Assembly (NCBI RefSeq): GCF_047238265.1
Contig: NZ_JBDFMM010000001.1
Location: 2,666,001-2,730,000 of the forward strand
Source of the DNA: Paenibacillus_F sp047238265
GTDB lineage: Bacteria > Bacillota > Bacilli > Paenibacillales > NBRC-103111
Reading direction: 5' to 3'
DNA: 64,000 nt
The notes below the pieces were generated by a model that was not told the origin of the DNA, ran no database searches, and worked only from the letters and a program-made list of their open reading frames with translations. Made by a program: the position numbers and the translations under genes. Positions 1 to 8,813 of this stretch are shown in pieces (position 1 is the first letter of the stretch; every line of letters starts with the position of its first letter).

Positions 1-1
1 T

Positions 2-349
2 CATGACCCTTCGCATGGCGGGGCTTGTAGGGTAGCCGTCTATGTCGGTTTTAACGATGAAGATATCGAGCGCATGGAGAAGAAATGGGCGGAATGGGAC
101 CCGGGTGTGCGGCTTATCGTACTTCGTTCGAGCTATCGCAGCATTATCCGGCCGCTCCTCAAGTTTGTCGATACGGTGGAGTGGAAAACCGCGGAAACCG
201 ACCATATTACGGTGCTGATTCCGCAATTTATCACCAAACACTGGTGGCAGCACATTCTGCATAACCAGACCAGTCTGCTGCTCAGAGCCTACCTGTTTAA
301 CCGCAAAGACGTGGTTATCTCAACGGTTCCTTACCATCTGAACAAGTAA
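2..349 (+). CDS. APC-family permease, C-terminal fragment (5' end outside window)
   Basis: The frame is open from base 2 and ends at the TAA at 347-349, so only the last 115 residues are present. It contains no membrane segment. It matches the soluble tail found at the end of KimA/YdaO-type APC permeases: a short alpha/beta segment, then the conserved 'SSYRSIIRPLL' and 'LHNQTSLLLRAYL' stretches and a final 'VISTVPYHL'. In that family the tail is cytoplasmic and follows about 12 membrane helices; KimA itself is a potassium importer. Substrate cannot be judged from the tail. An internal ATG at 74 is not the true start because the conserved sequence continues upstream of it. Family call is fairly sure, function is inferred. 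Confidence 0.75.
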   Translation, partial: HDPSHGGACRVAVYVGFNDEDIERMEKKWAEWDPGVRLIVLRSSYRSIIRPLLKFVDTVEWKTAETDHITVLIPQFITKHWWQHILHNQTSLLLRAYLFNRKDVVISTVPYHLNK

Positions 350-360
350 AAAAATGCTCG

Positions 361-389
361 AAAAATCCGCGGAACACGCGGATTTTTTT
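361..389 (+). terminator. Intrinsic terminator after the permease
   Basis: AAAATCCGCG and CGCGGATTTT form a 10-bp stem around a short loop, followed by a T run. It lies 12 bases after the permease stop. Confidence 0.85.
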
Positions 390-635
390 ATTTCCGGGGA
401 AAGTATCCGAACCTTTCAATTTGTACCAAGATTCTATTTTAAATAAGCGGATTCATTAAAGGTCATGACAACTGAAAGGGAGTTTTTTAAAAAATAAACG
501 TTTCTCCCTGGAAGTGTTGCACCGGCAAGGAAACTCCCCGAAAAAAGGTTGTTTTAGAACATTGAAATGATTAAACTACGGATAACGGCAGGTTCAAGTA
601 ATCGATGAGACGAAGAGGAAGAGGGGGAAACCGAA

Positions 636-1091
636 ATGAAAACGATCAGATGCATGATGGACCATCTGTACTGGGCGGACGGACGCATCTTGGACGCGCT
701 CGAGGAGAGTGGGACGAAGAACAAGGACCTTCTGAAGCTGGTCCGGCACGTCGCGGTCGCGGAACAAGTCTGGCTGTCCCGGTTGCAGGGCAAAGGCAAC
801 GCGCAATATTTGTTGTGGGAGGAAGCGGAAGACCTGGCGGCAATCCGGAAGATATTCGAAGAAAACGCCAAGCAATATCGCGTCTATGTCGAAGGGCTCC
901 GGAAATCCGAGCTGGACGAGATGATCGACTATGCGAATCAGAGCGGGGTTCCGTTCCGTACGTCCGTCCGGGATATCCTGCTGCAGGTGCTCTTGCATGG
1001 GCAGTATCACCGGGGACAGATCAACCGGGCACTCCGGATCGAATCGGCGGAGCCTGTCCAAATCGATTACATCACGTTCGCGAGGCTCTAA
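636..1091 (+). CDS. DinB-family putative metal-dependent protein
   Basis: 151 residues, the usual length for DinB/YfiT-like four-helix proteins. The N-terminal 'MMDHLYWAD' with a His near residue 10, 'RHVAVAEQVW' near residue 38, and C-terminal 'HGQYHRGQI' near 124-132 are the three places where this superfamily puts its metal-binding histidines. Family members include thiol transferases (bacillithiol, mycothiol) and many proteins of unknown role, so the reaction cannot be assigned. A GAGGAAGAGGGGG ribosome site lies about 10 bases before the ATG. It stands alone, with hairpins on both sides. The overlapping long frames at 605-1120 and on the other strand are shadows. Confidence 0.85.
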   Translation: MKTIRCMMDHLYWADGRILDALEESGTKNKDLLKLVRHVAVAEQVWLSRLQGKGNAQYLLWEEAEDLAAIRKIFEENAKQYRVYVEGLRKSELDEMIDYANQSGVPFRTSVRDILLQVLLHGQYHRGQINRALRIESAEPVQIDYITFARL

Positions 1092-1130
1092 CAGGGCCTA
1101 ATCATCATTACTTGGAATGAGATCGGGATA

Positions 1131-1151
1131 AACTAACGGGAGACGTTAGTT
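1131..1151. repeat. Inverted repeat AACTAACG/CGTTAGTT
   Basis: Perfect 8-bp arms around a 5-base loop, 40 bases after the DinB stop. No T run follows, so it may be an operator or part of a compound terminator. Confidence 0.5.
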
Positions 1152-1159
1152 CATTTACA

Positions 1160-1210
1160 CCAAATGCAGTATATCCGCATGGAACATGGCCGGGTATACT
1201 GCATTTTGGT
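1160..1210. terminator. Long hairpin, probable terminator of the DinB gene
   Basis: AAATGCAGTATA (1162-1173) pairs with TATACTGCATTT (1195-1206). The loop itself can pair in part. The right arm ends in a short T run. The rest of the gap to 1468 shows no convincing gene; a 63-codon frame at 1265-1456 lacks a ribosome site and protein-like sequence. Confidence 0.55.
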
Positions 1211-1468
1211 CTTCTCGCGTTGACTATGACTTTTCAAAAAAAATCTCCGTAAGCCATTTTCAATTTGATTGTTCGCTTATTTGCTTGTTTTCATGTTCCA
1301 TTCTTATTTTCCTTGCTTACATCCTTCGATGAACAGCCATATATTTTAGAAGTAATTGAACGCGTACATGCCGGATTTCGAAGGTTTCCGTTAGGCGAAG
1401 GGACGCCGCGGGTGCTTTTATTCCGTGCTTTTGCTATCATTATAAAAAAAGCATAAGGGGAAATCGTA

Positions 1469-2080
1469 ATGACAACTACTATCGTCAGCCGCTTAAGGGA
1501 AGAAACGGCTTCTTTTCACGACCGGATCGAACAGAACGCGTATGCAAAAGCGATTATGGATAAATCTTTGACGCTTGAAACCTATAAAGCTTACTTGGAG
1601 AAGTTTTACGGCTTTATTCTGCCGTCGGAAAAAGCGCTCGGAGAGCTGCCGGAATGGGAGGTTCGCGGTTTCGATATCGAATCCCGCCGGAAAGCGCCCC
1701 TTCTCGAAAGCGACTTGGAGCAGCTTGGCTTGACAAAGGGGCAAATCGGGGAGCTGCCGCTGTGCGCCAGTCTCCCGGATGTCTCCACTTTACCCCGTGC
1801 GCTCGGATATTTGTACGTACTGGAAGGCTCCACGCTTGGGGGGCAGTTAATTACGAAGCAGCTGAAAGCGGTTCTTTCGGTTGATCCCGAAGTCAACGGA
1901 CGTTATTTCAGCAGTTACGGAACGGATGTCCGGACCAAATGGACCGAATTCCGCGAGTTTCTATTGGAGAACGTAAAGGAAGAAGAGCAGGACCAGGTTG
2001 TGGCCGCCGCCAAGGAAACCTTTATCCTTCTGGATGAATGGCTGAAGGAAGCCCCGGCCGCACGTGAGGCTGTAATTTAA
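1469..2080 (+). CDS. bphO: Heme oxygenase (biliverdin-forming), phytochrome-linked
   Basis: 203 residues, typical for soluble bacterial heme oxygenases. The family opens heme to biliverdin IXalpha, CO and iron. His17 in 'ASFHDRIEQN' fits the proximal heme ligand, and 'LGYLYVLEGSTLGGQ' (about 112-126) is the conserved distal-helix glycine segment. No signal peptide, so it is cytosolic. The start is supported by AAGGGG eight bases upstream. Only 23 bases separate it from the bacteriophytochrome gene, so the two are almost surely one transcript: this enzyme supplies the chromophore the next protein binds. An iron-scavenging role is less likely given the partner. Confidence 0.93.
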   Translation: MTTTIVSRLREETASFHDRIEQNAYAKAIMDKSLTLETYKAYLEKFYGFILPSEKALGELPEWEVRGFDIESRRKAPLLESDLEQLGLTKGQIGELPLCASLPDVSTLPRALGYLYVLEGSTLGGQLITKQLKAVLSVDPEVNGRYFSSYGTDVRTKWTEFREFLLENVKEEEQDQVVAAAKETFILLDEWLKEAPAAREAVI

Positions 2081-2103
2081 ATAAATAAGGGGCGGATGCC
2101 TTT

Positions 2104-4158
2104 ATGTCGGATACAAGCAAGCCAAGAGACCCGGATATTCTGAACCGGACTCTTTTAACGGAAGGGAATTTCACTTCCCCTAATGAAGAGATTGACCTGA
2201 CGAATTGCGACAAGGAGCCCATTCATATTCCGGGTCTGATTCAGCCGCACGGTGTGCTCCTTGCCGTTACCCACACAACGGAACAGCCGTTGATCGTTCA
2301 GTGCAGCCGGAATGTCGATTATTTCCTGGGCCGGACTCCCGAGGACCTTCTGGGAACTTCATTGGAAGAGCTGGTTGGAAAAAAGCAGCTTGATGCTTTA
2401 CAGGATGAACTAGGGAGCCGGACGTTCGATCCTTCCAAGCTGCATTACATGACGATCACCATCGAAGTGAAAGGAGAACCTGTCTCTTTTTACGGGATTA
2501 TGCACGAAAGCGAAGACTCGCTTATTCTTGAACTCGAACCAGCCGCCGGCGAAGAAGAACCGGCCTTTCAGGATTACGAGTGGATTCAGACTTTCTTCTG
2601 CAAAATGAAACGGGCGGGCAACCGGATAGAGGCCAGCCAGCTGGCCGCCGAGCAGATCAAGGAGATGCTGGGATACGACCGGGTGATGGTGTACGAATTC
2701 GACGAGGAATGGAACGGCAAAGTGATCGCCGAGGCGAAAGAGAACGGGCTGGAGCCGTTTCTCGGTCATCATTATCCCGCGTCGGACATCCCCAAGCAGG
2801 CCCGCGAGCTGTATTTGCGGAACTGGCTGAGGACGATCGTCGATGTGCATTACAAGCCGGTGGAAATCGTTCCTACGCTTCATCCCGCGACCGGCAGGCC
2901 GCTTAATTTAAGCTTGTCCGTGCTCCGAAGCGTCTCTCCTCTGCATATCGAATACTTGCAGAACATGGGAGTAGGAGCGACGACAACGATCTCGCTTATC
3001 AATGAGAACAAATTGTGGGGGCTGGTTACCTGTCATCACTATTCACCGAAATATATCACCCACCGGGTCCGTAATCTGTGCAACTTCCTGGGTTTCTTTT
3101 TCTCCAGTGAGCTGTATCAGAGACAGCAGCTTGACGATTATCAGACGGAGATTGAACTGAAGACGAAGGCTAACCGGATTTCCAATATTTTTATTGGAAA
3201 TACGAGCGCGAACCGTGTCATGGAGCAGCTTAAACTCGAAGAAAAATCGCTTCTGCAGGTTATGAACGCGTCCGGTGTCGCAGTCAGCTACAAGGACAAG
3301 CTGATGGTATTCGGCGCCGCTCCGGAAACAGAGCAGATCCGGGAACTGGCGTTCTGGATGTCCAGGCAAGCCGAGGATTACGAATATCACACGTCCCGGC
3401 TCAGCAAGGAGCATCCGCCTGCGGCCGCTTACAAAAAGACCGCTTCCGGGGCCCTTTACCTGGCCTTATCTTCGGACGGCAAAGATTATATCATTTGGTT
3501 CCGTCCCGAGGTCGTCCAGATCGTCAATTGGGCGGGCGATCCCGCCAAGGCTGTGTTAAAGGAAAACGACGGCTTCCGCCTGTCTCCGCGCAAATCGTTC
3601 GAGAAATGGAGACAGGTTGTAGAATCGTCCTCTCTGCCGTGGAAAATCCAGGAGCTGAGGGCGCTGCCCGACCTGAAATCGATTGTGCTGAAGCAGACGG
3701 AGAATCAGATGCGGCAGGCGGAAGAGCAGGCGCAGCAAAATTCCCGCATTCTCAAAGAAAACGAGAAAAGATATTTGCAGCTCATGGAGCTTTCGCCCGT
3801 TGCCTTTTTCACCATTTCGGACAAGCGGATCGATTACTGCAACGAACAGGGCGCAGAGCTTTTTGAAGCCTCCGACCCCGAAGAGATGACCGGAAGAGCG
3901 GTGGCGGATTTCATCCATCCCGATTTCTTGCCGGTCCTGCAGGGGAAAATGGCGGAGCTCGACGTGTCCGCGCTTTCGCTGTTCACGATAAACGGGATCT
4001 GCGTGACCGCGCTTGGAGAAGTGCTGCAGCTTGAAATTACGATGGCGAGCGTCATTTACGGCGGCAAGCCTTCCTTGTTTGCCATCGCGCGGCGCAGAGA
4101 AGAAGGGGAGAGGGAAGAGTTCTCGGAAGTCGGCAGCCAAGCTGCAGACGTTTATTAA
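2104..4158 (+). CDS. bphP: Bacteriophytochrome, PAS-GAF-PHY-PAS part (reading frame broken before GGDEF)
   Basis: Red/far-red photoreceptor that binds biliverdin. Cys35 in 'LTNCDKEPIHIPGLIQPHG' is the N-terminal chromophore-attaching cysteine of bacterial phytochromes. 'PASDIP' (225-230, Asp228) is the GAF signature and 'PRKSF' (495-499) the PHY-tongue PRxSF motif, so the photosensory core looks complete. A PAS domain follows (about 555-655). The frame stops at 4158 just after a charged linker, while the output domain continues in the next forward frame. Removing one base near 4117-4123 would join both parts into a protein of about 850 residues. Alone, this part would sense light but lack an output domain. 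It follows bphO directly. Confidence 0.9.
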   Translation: MSDTSKPRDPDILNRTLLTEGNFTSPNEEIDLTNCDKEPIHIPGLIQPHGVLLAVTHTTEQPLIVQCSRNVDYFLGRTPEDLLGTSLEELVGKKQLDALQDELGSRTFDPSKLHYMTITIEVKGEPVSFYGIMHESEDSLILELEPAAGEEEPAFQDYEWIQTFFCKMKRAGNRIEASQLAAEQIKEMLGYDRVMVYEFDEEWNGKVIAEAKENGLEPFLGHHYPASDIPKQARELYLRNWLRTIVDVHYKPVEIVPTLHPATGRPLNLSLSVLRSVSPLHIEYLQNMGVGATTTISLINENKLWGLVTCHHYSPKYITHRVRNLCNFLGFFFSSELYQRQQLDDYQTEIELKTKANRISNIFIGNTSANRVMEQLKLEEKSLLQVMNASGVAVSYKDKLMVFGAAPETEQIRELAFWMSRQAEDYEYHTSRLSKEHPPAAAYKKTASGALYLALSSDGKDYIIWFRPEVVQIVNWAGDPAKAVLKENDGFRLSPRKSFEKWRQVVESSSLPWKIQELRALPDLKSIVLKQTENQMRQAEEQAQQNSRILKENEKRYLQLMELSPVAFFTISDKRIDYCNEQGAELFEASDPEEMTGRAVADFIHPDFLPVLQGKMAELDVSALSLFTINGICVTALGEVLQLEITMASVIYGGKPSLFAIARRREEGEREEFSEVGSQAADVY

Positions 4159-4660
4159 CACGGACTCCTTGACCGAAATGCCCAACCGCCGCTTCTTCGA
4201 CGATAATCTGCCGAAGGAGTGGGATCGTGCCGCGGCGGCGGGAACACCCGTTTCCCTCATTCTGATGGACATCGACCACTTCAAAGCCTACAACGCCTTG
4301 TACGGCTATCAGGGAGGCGACACCTGCCTGCAGTGGATGTCGGATATCCTTGTCGCAATCGGCAAGCCGAATGAAGCCGTGATCGCCCGCTACGGCGGCG
4401 GGACCTTCGTCCTCCGGCTTGCGGCTGAGCTTGAGAAGGCCGTCGATTTGGCCGAACAGATCCGGCTCGGCGTCCTTTCCATGAAAATTCCGCAGACGCA
4501 CAGCGACAGCGGCGATTACCTCACCGTCAGTCTGGGCGTGGCGTCGGCTTATCCGGAGCCGGGAAGCAATTCCGATGATCTGGTCTATGCGGCGGAACAC
4601 GCGCTGCAGAAGGCAAAAAACGAAGGCAGAAACCGCGTGTCGGTTATCCGCCCGGTATAA
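4125..4660 (+). pseudogene. GGDEF-domain output of the bacteriophytochrome, out of frame and with degenerate active site
   Basis: This frame (+1 relative to bphP) encodes 'KLQTFINTDSLTEMPNRRFFDD', the standard entry into a GGDEF domain, then 'LILMDIDHFKAYNALYGYQGGDTCLQWM' and a final 'ALQKAKNEGRNRVSV'. The signature loop at 4394-4408 reads Gly-Gly-Gly-Thr-Phe instead of Gly-Gly-Asp/Glu-Glu-Phe, so the metal/GTP acidic residues are lost and cyclase activity is unlikely even if the frame is restored. It has no ribosome site of its own; an ATG at 4180 is inside the conserved fold. Either a decayed domain, a sequencing slip, or a product made by frameshifting. Coordinates of the 5' boundary are approximate. 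Confidence 0.8.
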
Positions 4661-4673
4661 AGCACGCGATAGA

Positions 4674-4716
4674 AAGACCCCGCAAGCCTTCTTATAGAAG
4701 GCTCTGCAGGGTCTTT
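4674..4716 (+). terminator. Terminator of the bphO-bphP unit
   Basis: AAAGACCC...GGGTCTTT outer stem with an inner GCCTTC/GAAGGC stem, ending in TTTT. Located 14 bases after the GGDEF stop. Confidence 0.85.
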
Positions 4717-4742
4717 TGTCTGTTAAGGACGCGTCAACCGCA

Positions 4743-5657
4743 TCATTTGAATTTTTTGGTGTCCAGGTAATAAAAATTATAAAGCCGGTCCCGGCCGTCG
4801 TATATTTTGGACCCCGATTCGAAGTTGACGTACAAATCGGTTCCGTAGAAGCTGATTCCTTCGGACATCGGAGGCATCGTCAGCTGGCTTATTTTTGCGC
4901 CGCCCGAGCCGCGCTTGTGAACAAGCAGTTTGCTGTCGTTGTCCCTGCCGCAGGACTGGCTGTACATGACCTTGTCCTTCGTCAATGCCATACCCTGGAC
5001 ACGGTCCGGGGTTTTCCACGTGTAACTGGCTTTGGAAGGAAGGTCCTCACCGGCAGGCAGGCGGTATCCGTACACCGTTCCTTGCGGCCCGGCAGTGGTG
5101 CAGGTGGCCCCTTTCGTGTAAGTGCCGATCCAGAGCACGCCTTCCGAGAACGTCGCATACGATGCCTGATGAGAAAGGGTGTATTTTTTCATCACGATTT
5201 TGCTGTAATCGGGAAGACCGGTCAGCGAAGTGAGCGGAATCCGAAACGCGTTTTTCCCGGAGGTCGCCCACAAATAACGGCCGCTCACCGCTAATCCGCC
5301 GACATGTCCCGTATGTTTTTTGCCGCCGCTTTCATATAAATAAAAGGTTTTTAACCGTTTTCCGGTCGTTTTGTCGGTGATCGAAATGCTGCTCGCTTCG
5401 CTGCCGCTGCCGGAATACTGGGATGCGATGATCCATTTTTTTCCGGGCCACAAGGCAAGGCCTTGAGGGACCCATTTCTTCTCGCTTTTCAGACCGGGAA
5501 TGACGGGACCTTCATGTGCCGCGTTGAAAAAACTCTTGTAACGGGTTTTGTCCGCCGCCGCATTAGCCGGGGCAGGGGACACCGCCGCCAAAGAACCAAG
5601 CAGCAGCGTCCCGCCGAGAATAGCGCTGACGGAACTCTTTATCCGTTTTGTTTTCAT
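4743..5657 (-). CDS. Secreted protein of unknown function, possible beta-propeller
   Basis: 304 residues with a clear Sec signal peptide: basic N-terminus, hydrophobic core, and 'PANA-AA' cleavage near residue 34. The mature part has repeated short blocks ('GLALWPGKKWIIASQY', 'GLAVSGRYLWATSG', 'GMALTKDKVMYSQS', 'GISFYGTDLYVNFE') spaced by about 50-80 residues, which resembles blades of a beta-propeller. Two cysteines ('ATCTTAG', 'QSCGRD') could form a disulfide. I recognise no catalytic motif and assign no substrate. It points toward the bphP terminator and is divergent from mntH, with 335 bases between them. Confidence 0.75.
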   Translation of the reverse strand: MKTKRIKSSVSAILGGTLLLGSLAAVSPAPANAAADKTRYKSFFNAAHEGPVIPGLKSEKKWVPQGLALWPGKKWIIASQYSGSGSEASSISITDKTTGKRLKTFYLYESGGKKHTGHVGGLAVSGRYLWATSGKNAFRIPLTSLTGLPDYSKIVMKKYTLSHQASYATFSEGVLWIGTYTKGATCTTAGPQGTVYGYRLPAGEDLPSKASYTWKTPDRVQGMALTKDKVMYSQSCGRDNDSKLLVHKRGSGGAKISQLTMPPMSEGISFYGTDLYVNFESGSKIYDGRDRLYNFYYLDTKKFK

Positions 5658-5894
5658 TGTATCCTCTCCCTTCCCCGTTTATTTACGTTTTCTTCCGGAT
5701 AATCAAACATATTCATGCCTTAATCATGTTAACTAATGGAAGTTATAGAGCCATCTAATGGAATTATTTGCGGATTCGGTTTTTCGCTCCAAAGATAAGG
5801 TTAAAGACATTTAGGATATGGCGCCCCCGCGTAATATTTACATACAATAGTTCAGAGAATAGGGGAAAGTCTCTTCAGACAGACAGGTTGACGG

Positions 5895-5963
5895 TTTACA
5901 AGCGGCCGGGAAGGGTCTATAATCGAGTTAATATTTTGCGTGCGAGAAACATTTATGCACGCA
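5895..5963 (+). promoter_or_regulatory. mntH promoter with MntR-like box and overlapping dyad
   Basis: TTTACA (5895-5900), 17-base spacer, TATAAT (5918-5923): a near-consensus sigma-A promoter. Just downstream TTTGCGTGCGAGAAAC (5935-5950) fits the TTTGC-N6-GAAAC form I recall for Bacillus MntR boxes, where Mn-loaded MntR represses mntH. A separate dyad TGCGTGC/GCACGCA (5937-5963) overlaps it. The promoter is strongly supported; the MntR assignment is inference. Confidence 0.55.
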
Positions 5964-5992
5964 GGTAACTTTTAAGGCAAGAGGTGAGGGAT

Positions 5993-7270
5993 ATGGCTGA
6001 ACAGGACATCACGAAATATAAACGAATACCTCTTACCGCAGAATCCGTTTTGAACGGGGATGTGAAGGGACTCAAACGATTGCTTCCTTTTCTGGGGCCT
6101 GCTTTCATCGCGGCGGTCGCTTACCTGGACCCGGGAAATTTCGCAACCAATATAACGGCGGGTTCGAAATACGGCTATCTCCTTCTCTGGGTGATTGCCG
6201 TCTCGAATCTGATGGCGGTTCTTATTCAGGCTTTATCGGCGAAACTCGGCATTGCGACGGGAATGAACCTGCCGGAAGTCGCCCGCGAGCGGTTTCCGAA
6301 GCCGGTATCTATCTTCTTATGGATTCAAAGCGAACTGGTCATCATCGCGACGGATCTCGCCGAATTCATAGGCGCCGCCTTGGGCTTGTATCTGCTATTC
6401 GGCATTCCGATGCTGCCGGCCGCGCTGATTACGGCGGTAGGCTCCTTCGCTATCCTTGAGCTGCAGCGGAGGGGATACAGATGGCTTGAGGCCGGAATAG
6501 CCGGGATGATCTTGATCGTCGTCTGCTCTTTCACGCTTCAGGTGATTAACGCGCAGCCCGATGGGGGGGCGGTAGCCGCCGGTATTTTCACTCCCAGATT
6601 CGAAGGGGTCGACAGCATTTTGCTGGCGGCGGGGATGCTCGGAGCTACGGTCATGCCGCACGCCATTTATTTGCACTCGTCTTTGACCCAGAAACGGATT
6701 GTCGGCAAGAACGAGCAAGAGAAGAAACGGATTTTTAAACTTGAATTTATCGATATCGTGCTGGCGATGCTGATCGCGGGCGCGGTAAACATGGCGATGG
6801 TCATTATATCCGCCGCCTTGTTTTTCAAAAACGGACTCGGTGTGGAAGAGCTCGATGACGCGTTCCACAAGTTTTACGAGCTGGCCGGTCCGGTTTCCGC
6901 CGTATCGTTCGGTTTAGCCCTCCTGATTGCCGGTCTTTCCAGCGCATCTGTCGGAACGATGGCCGGGGACGTGGTCATGCAGGGCTTCATTAACAAGCGG
7001 ATTAATTTGTACCTGCGCCGCGCCATTACGACCATTCCGCCGCTGGTCATTATCATCATGGGAATCGACGCGACCAAAGCGCTCATTATGAGCCAGGTTG
7101 TGCTGTCGTTCGGCATTGCGTTCGCGCTGGTGCCTCTGCTGCTCTTTACGAGCAACCGCTCGATTATGGGCGGACTCGTCAATCAGCGATGGACGACGGT
7201 ACTGGGTTGGATTATCGCCGCAATCGTAATTTTTCTGAATTTATTTCTGATCGTTACCACATTCATGTAA
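5993..7270 (+). CDS. mntH: NRAMP-family Mn(II)/metal ion transporter
   Basis: 425 residues, about 11 membrane helices, the usual size of bacterial MntH. 'DPGN' at 46-49 and 'MPH' at 221-223 are the two metal-coordinating motifs of NRAMP proton-coupled importers of Mn2+ and related divalent ions. I take the ATG at 5993 because AGGTGAGG ends four bases before it; a GTG at 5984 lies inside that ribosome site. It is a single-gene unit with its own promoter and terminator. The upstream box suggests manganese-dependent repression. Confidence 0.93.
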   Translation: MAEQDITKYKRIPLTAESVLNGDVKGLKRLLPFLGPAFIAAVAYLDPGNFATNITAGSKYGYLLLWVIAVSNLMAVLIQALSAKLGIATGMNLPEVARERFPKPVSIFLWIQSELVIIATDLAEFIGAALGLYLLFGIPMLPAALITAVGSFAILELQRRGYRWLEAGIAGMILIVVCSFTLQVINAQPDGGAVAAGIFTPRFEGVDSILLAAGMLGATVMPHAIYLHSSLTQKRIVGKNEQEKKRIFKLEFIDIVLAMLIAGAVNMAMVIISAALFFKNGLGVEELDDAFHKFYELAGPVSAVSFGLALLIAGLSSASVGTMAGDVVMQGFINKRINLYLRRAITTIPPLVIIIMGIDATKALIMSQVVLSFGIAFALVPLLLFTSNRSIMGGLVNQRWTTVLGWIIAAIVIFLNLFLIVTTFM

Positions 7271-7309
7271 ATGGCTATAACGGCATAATCCTGTGCAAGC
7301 CGCAATCAT

Positions 7310-7340
7310 GAAGCCTCTCCGGACCGGGGAGGTTTTTTTC
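7310..7340 (+). terminator. Terminator of mntH
   Basis: CCTCTCC...GGGGAGG stem followed by seven T's, 40 bases after the stop. Confidence 0.85.
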
Positions 7341-7465
7341 TATGGGAAGGGGAAGTGGAGTCAAAAGAAAAGATACCCGCCGCTGCCGCGTCATGCGGAC
7401 ATCAAGGGGTATCTTAGTTTCGTTATTATGACCGGGCGCTTGCGGGTACATGATGTGCAGGTGTG

Positions 7466-8767
7466 TTACCTGCCGGGAAAATGACCGCTTTCCAAAAGCG
7501 GAATGTAGGAGCCCCGGTAGCGTTCCAGCACGGATTCGGGACATTCCAGAGTAAGCCGTGTGCCGTCCGCTTCGAAGCTGACAGAACGGACGTTGGCAAA
7601 CTCATTGAAATAAGCGGTCACGCGGCTCTGATCGTAAGGGACGAGAACTTCGCACCGGACATCGCGTTCGAAAATACGCTCCCGGATCTCCCGCGTCAGT
7701 TCGGAGATTCCGGAACCCAGTTTGGCCGAGAGCGCGATTTTGCCGTTATCCACGCTAGGAAACGGGAGGGAGGCCAAGTCCGCCTTGTTGTAAACGAACA
7801 ACTTGGGGATATGGTCGGCACCAAGCTCCTTGAGCGTCTCCTCCGTTACCGCGATTTGCCGCTCGTACATCGGACTGGAGCTGTCGACGACGTGCACCAG
7901 CAAATCCGCCTCCGCAACTTCTTCCAGCGTAGAGCGGAACGCTTTAACGAGGTGATGGGGAAGCTGGCTGACAAATCCGACCGTATCGGTCAGCAGAAAA
8001 GATTTACGGTCATGCAGGGTAATGCTGCGAACCGAAGTCTCCAAAGTCGCGAACAGCCGGTTCTCCGCCATGACTTCCTTGCCCGCGCCGGGATTGTGGG
8101 TTTTCATCATCGCGTTCATCAGGCTGGATTTGCCCGCATTCGTATAGCCGACCAGGCAGACGACGGGCACATCGTTCCTGCGGCGTTTCTTCCGCTGGGT
8201 TTGACGATGGCTGACGAGCTGCTCCAGCTCCTTCTGAAGCATAACGATCCTTTCCTCGATTCTGCGGCGGTCCAGCTCCAGCTTCGTTTCCCCGGCGCCT
8301 CTGTTCTTAAGTCCCGAGCCGCCGCCCTGCCGTCCGAGCGATTCGCGCAAACCGACAAGCCGGGGCAGCATATAGTGAAGCCGGGCCACCTCGACTTGGA
8401 GCTGGGCTTCTCTCGTCCGGGCTCTCTCGGCGAAAATCGCGAGAATAAGGGCCGTCCGGTCCATAACGGTCCGCTCCAAGGCCGCTTCCAGATTGCGCAG
8501 CTGGGAAGGCGTAAGCTCATCGTTGCAGATGACGAGATCGGCCTCCCGAGCATGAATGAGCTCCAGCAGCTCGCCGATTTTCCCTTTTCCGATATAATGG
8601 GAAGGATTGCTGCGGCTCAGCTTCTGGGTCACCATGCCGGCTTCTTCAATACCGGCCGCTGCGGCCAGATTTGCAAGTTCCTCCATATAATAGCCGAAAT
8701 CCGAACGGTTGCCCGGATGAATCCCGATAAGAATCGCTTTTTGTGGGTGTCGTTTCAAACCAATCAT
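7466..8767 (-). CDS. hflX: GTPase HflX, ribosome-associated
   Basis: About 430 residues. N-terminal HflX domain, then 'GGGSGLKNRGAGETKLELD' (148-166), a basic coiled region, and the G domain with P-loop 'GYTNAGKS' (207-214), 'DTVGFV' (G3) and 'NKAD' (G4). HflX binds and splits stalled 70S ribosomes; close homologues give macrolide/lincosamide tolerance. ATG at 8767 touches the GAGAGG ribosome site with no gap, so TTG at 8758, nine bases from it, is the likelier start (427 residues). An ATG at 8797 falls inside a terminator hairpin and is not credible. It is preceded by a leader of some 250 bases with hairpins and a terminator, implying attenuation control. Confidence 0.93.
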   Translation of the reverse strand: MIGLKRHPQKAILIGIHPGNRSDFGYYMEELANLAAAAGIEEAGMVTQKLSRSNPSHYIGKGKIGELLELIHAREADLVICNDELTPSQLRNLEAALERTVMDRTALILAIFAERARTREAQLQVEVARLHYMLPRLVGLRESLGRQGGGSGLKNRGAGETKLELDRRRIEERIVMLQKELEQLVSHRQTQRKKRRRNDVPVVCLVGYTNAGKSSLMNAMMKTHNPGAGKEVMAENRLFATLETSVRSITLHDRKSFLLTDTVGFVSQLPHHLVKAFRSTLEEVAEADLLVHVVDSSSPMYERQIAVTEETLKELGADHIPKLFVYNKADLASLPFPSVDNGKIALSAKLGSGISELTREIRERIFERDVRCEVLVPYDQSRVTAYFNEFANVRSVSFEADGTRLTLECPESVLERYRGSYIPLLESGHFPGR

Positions 8768-8774
8768 CCTCTCG

Positions 8775-8813
8775 ATAAAAAAATAAAAACAGCACAAGAT
8801 ATTTCCCGTGCTG
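8775..8813 (-). terminator. Attenuator-type terminator immediately before hflX
   Basis: On the minus strand CAGCAC/GTGCTG (8790-8795 and 8808-8813) is followed by a T-rich tract (8777-8789) that ends two bases before the hflX ribosome site. No gene lies upstream on this strand that it would end, so it should act on the hflX leader. Confidence 0.75.

Noticed and set aside
605..1120. 171-codon frame overlapping the DinB gene, with Arg/Gly-rich sequence
   Set aside because: Shadow of the DinB gene in another frame; no family-like sequence.
1265..1456. 63-codon frame upstream of bphO
   Set aside because: No ribosome site, composition unlike neighbours, lies in the promoter zone.
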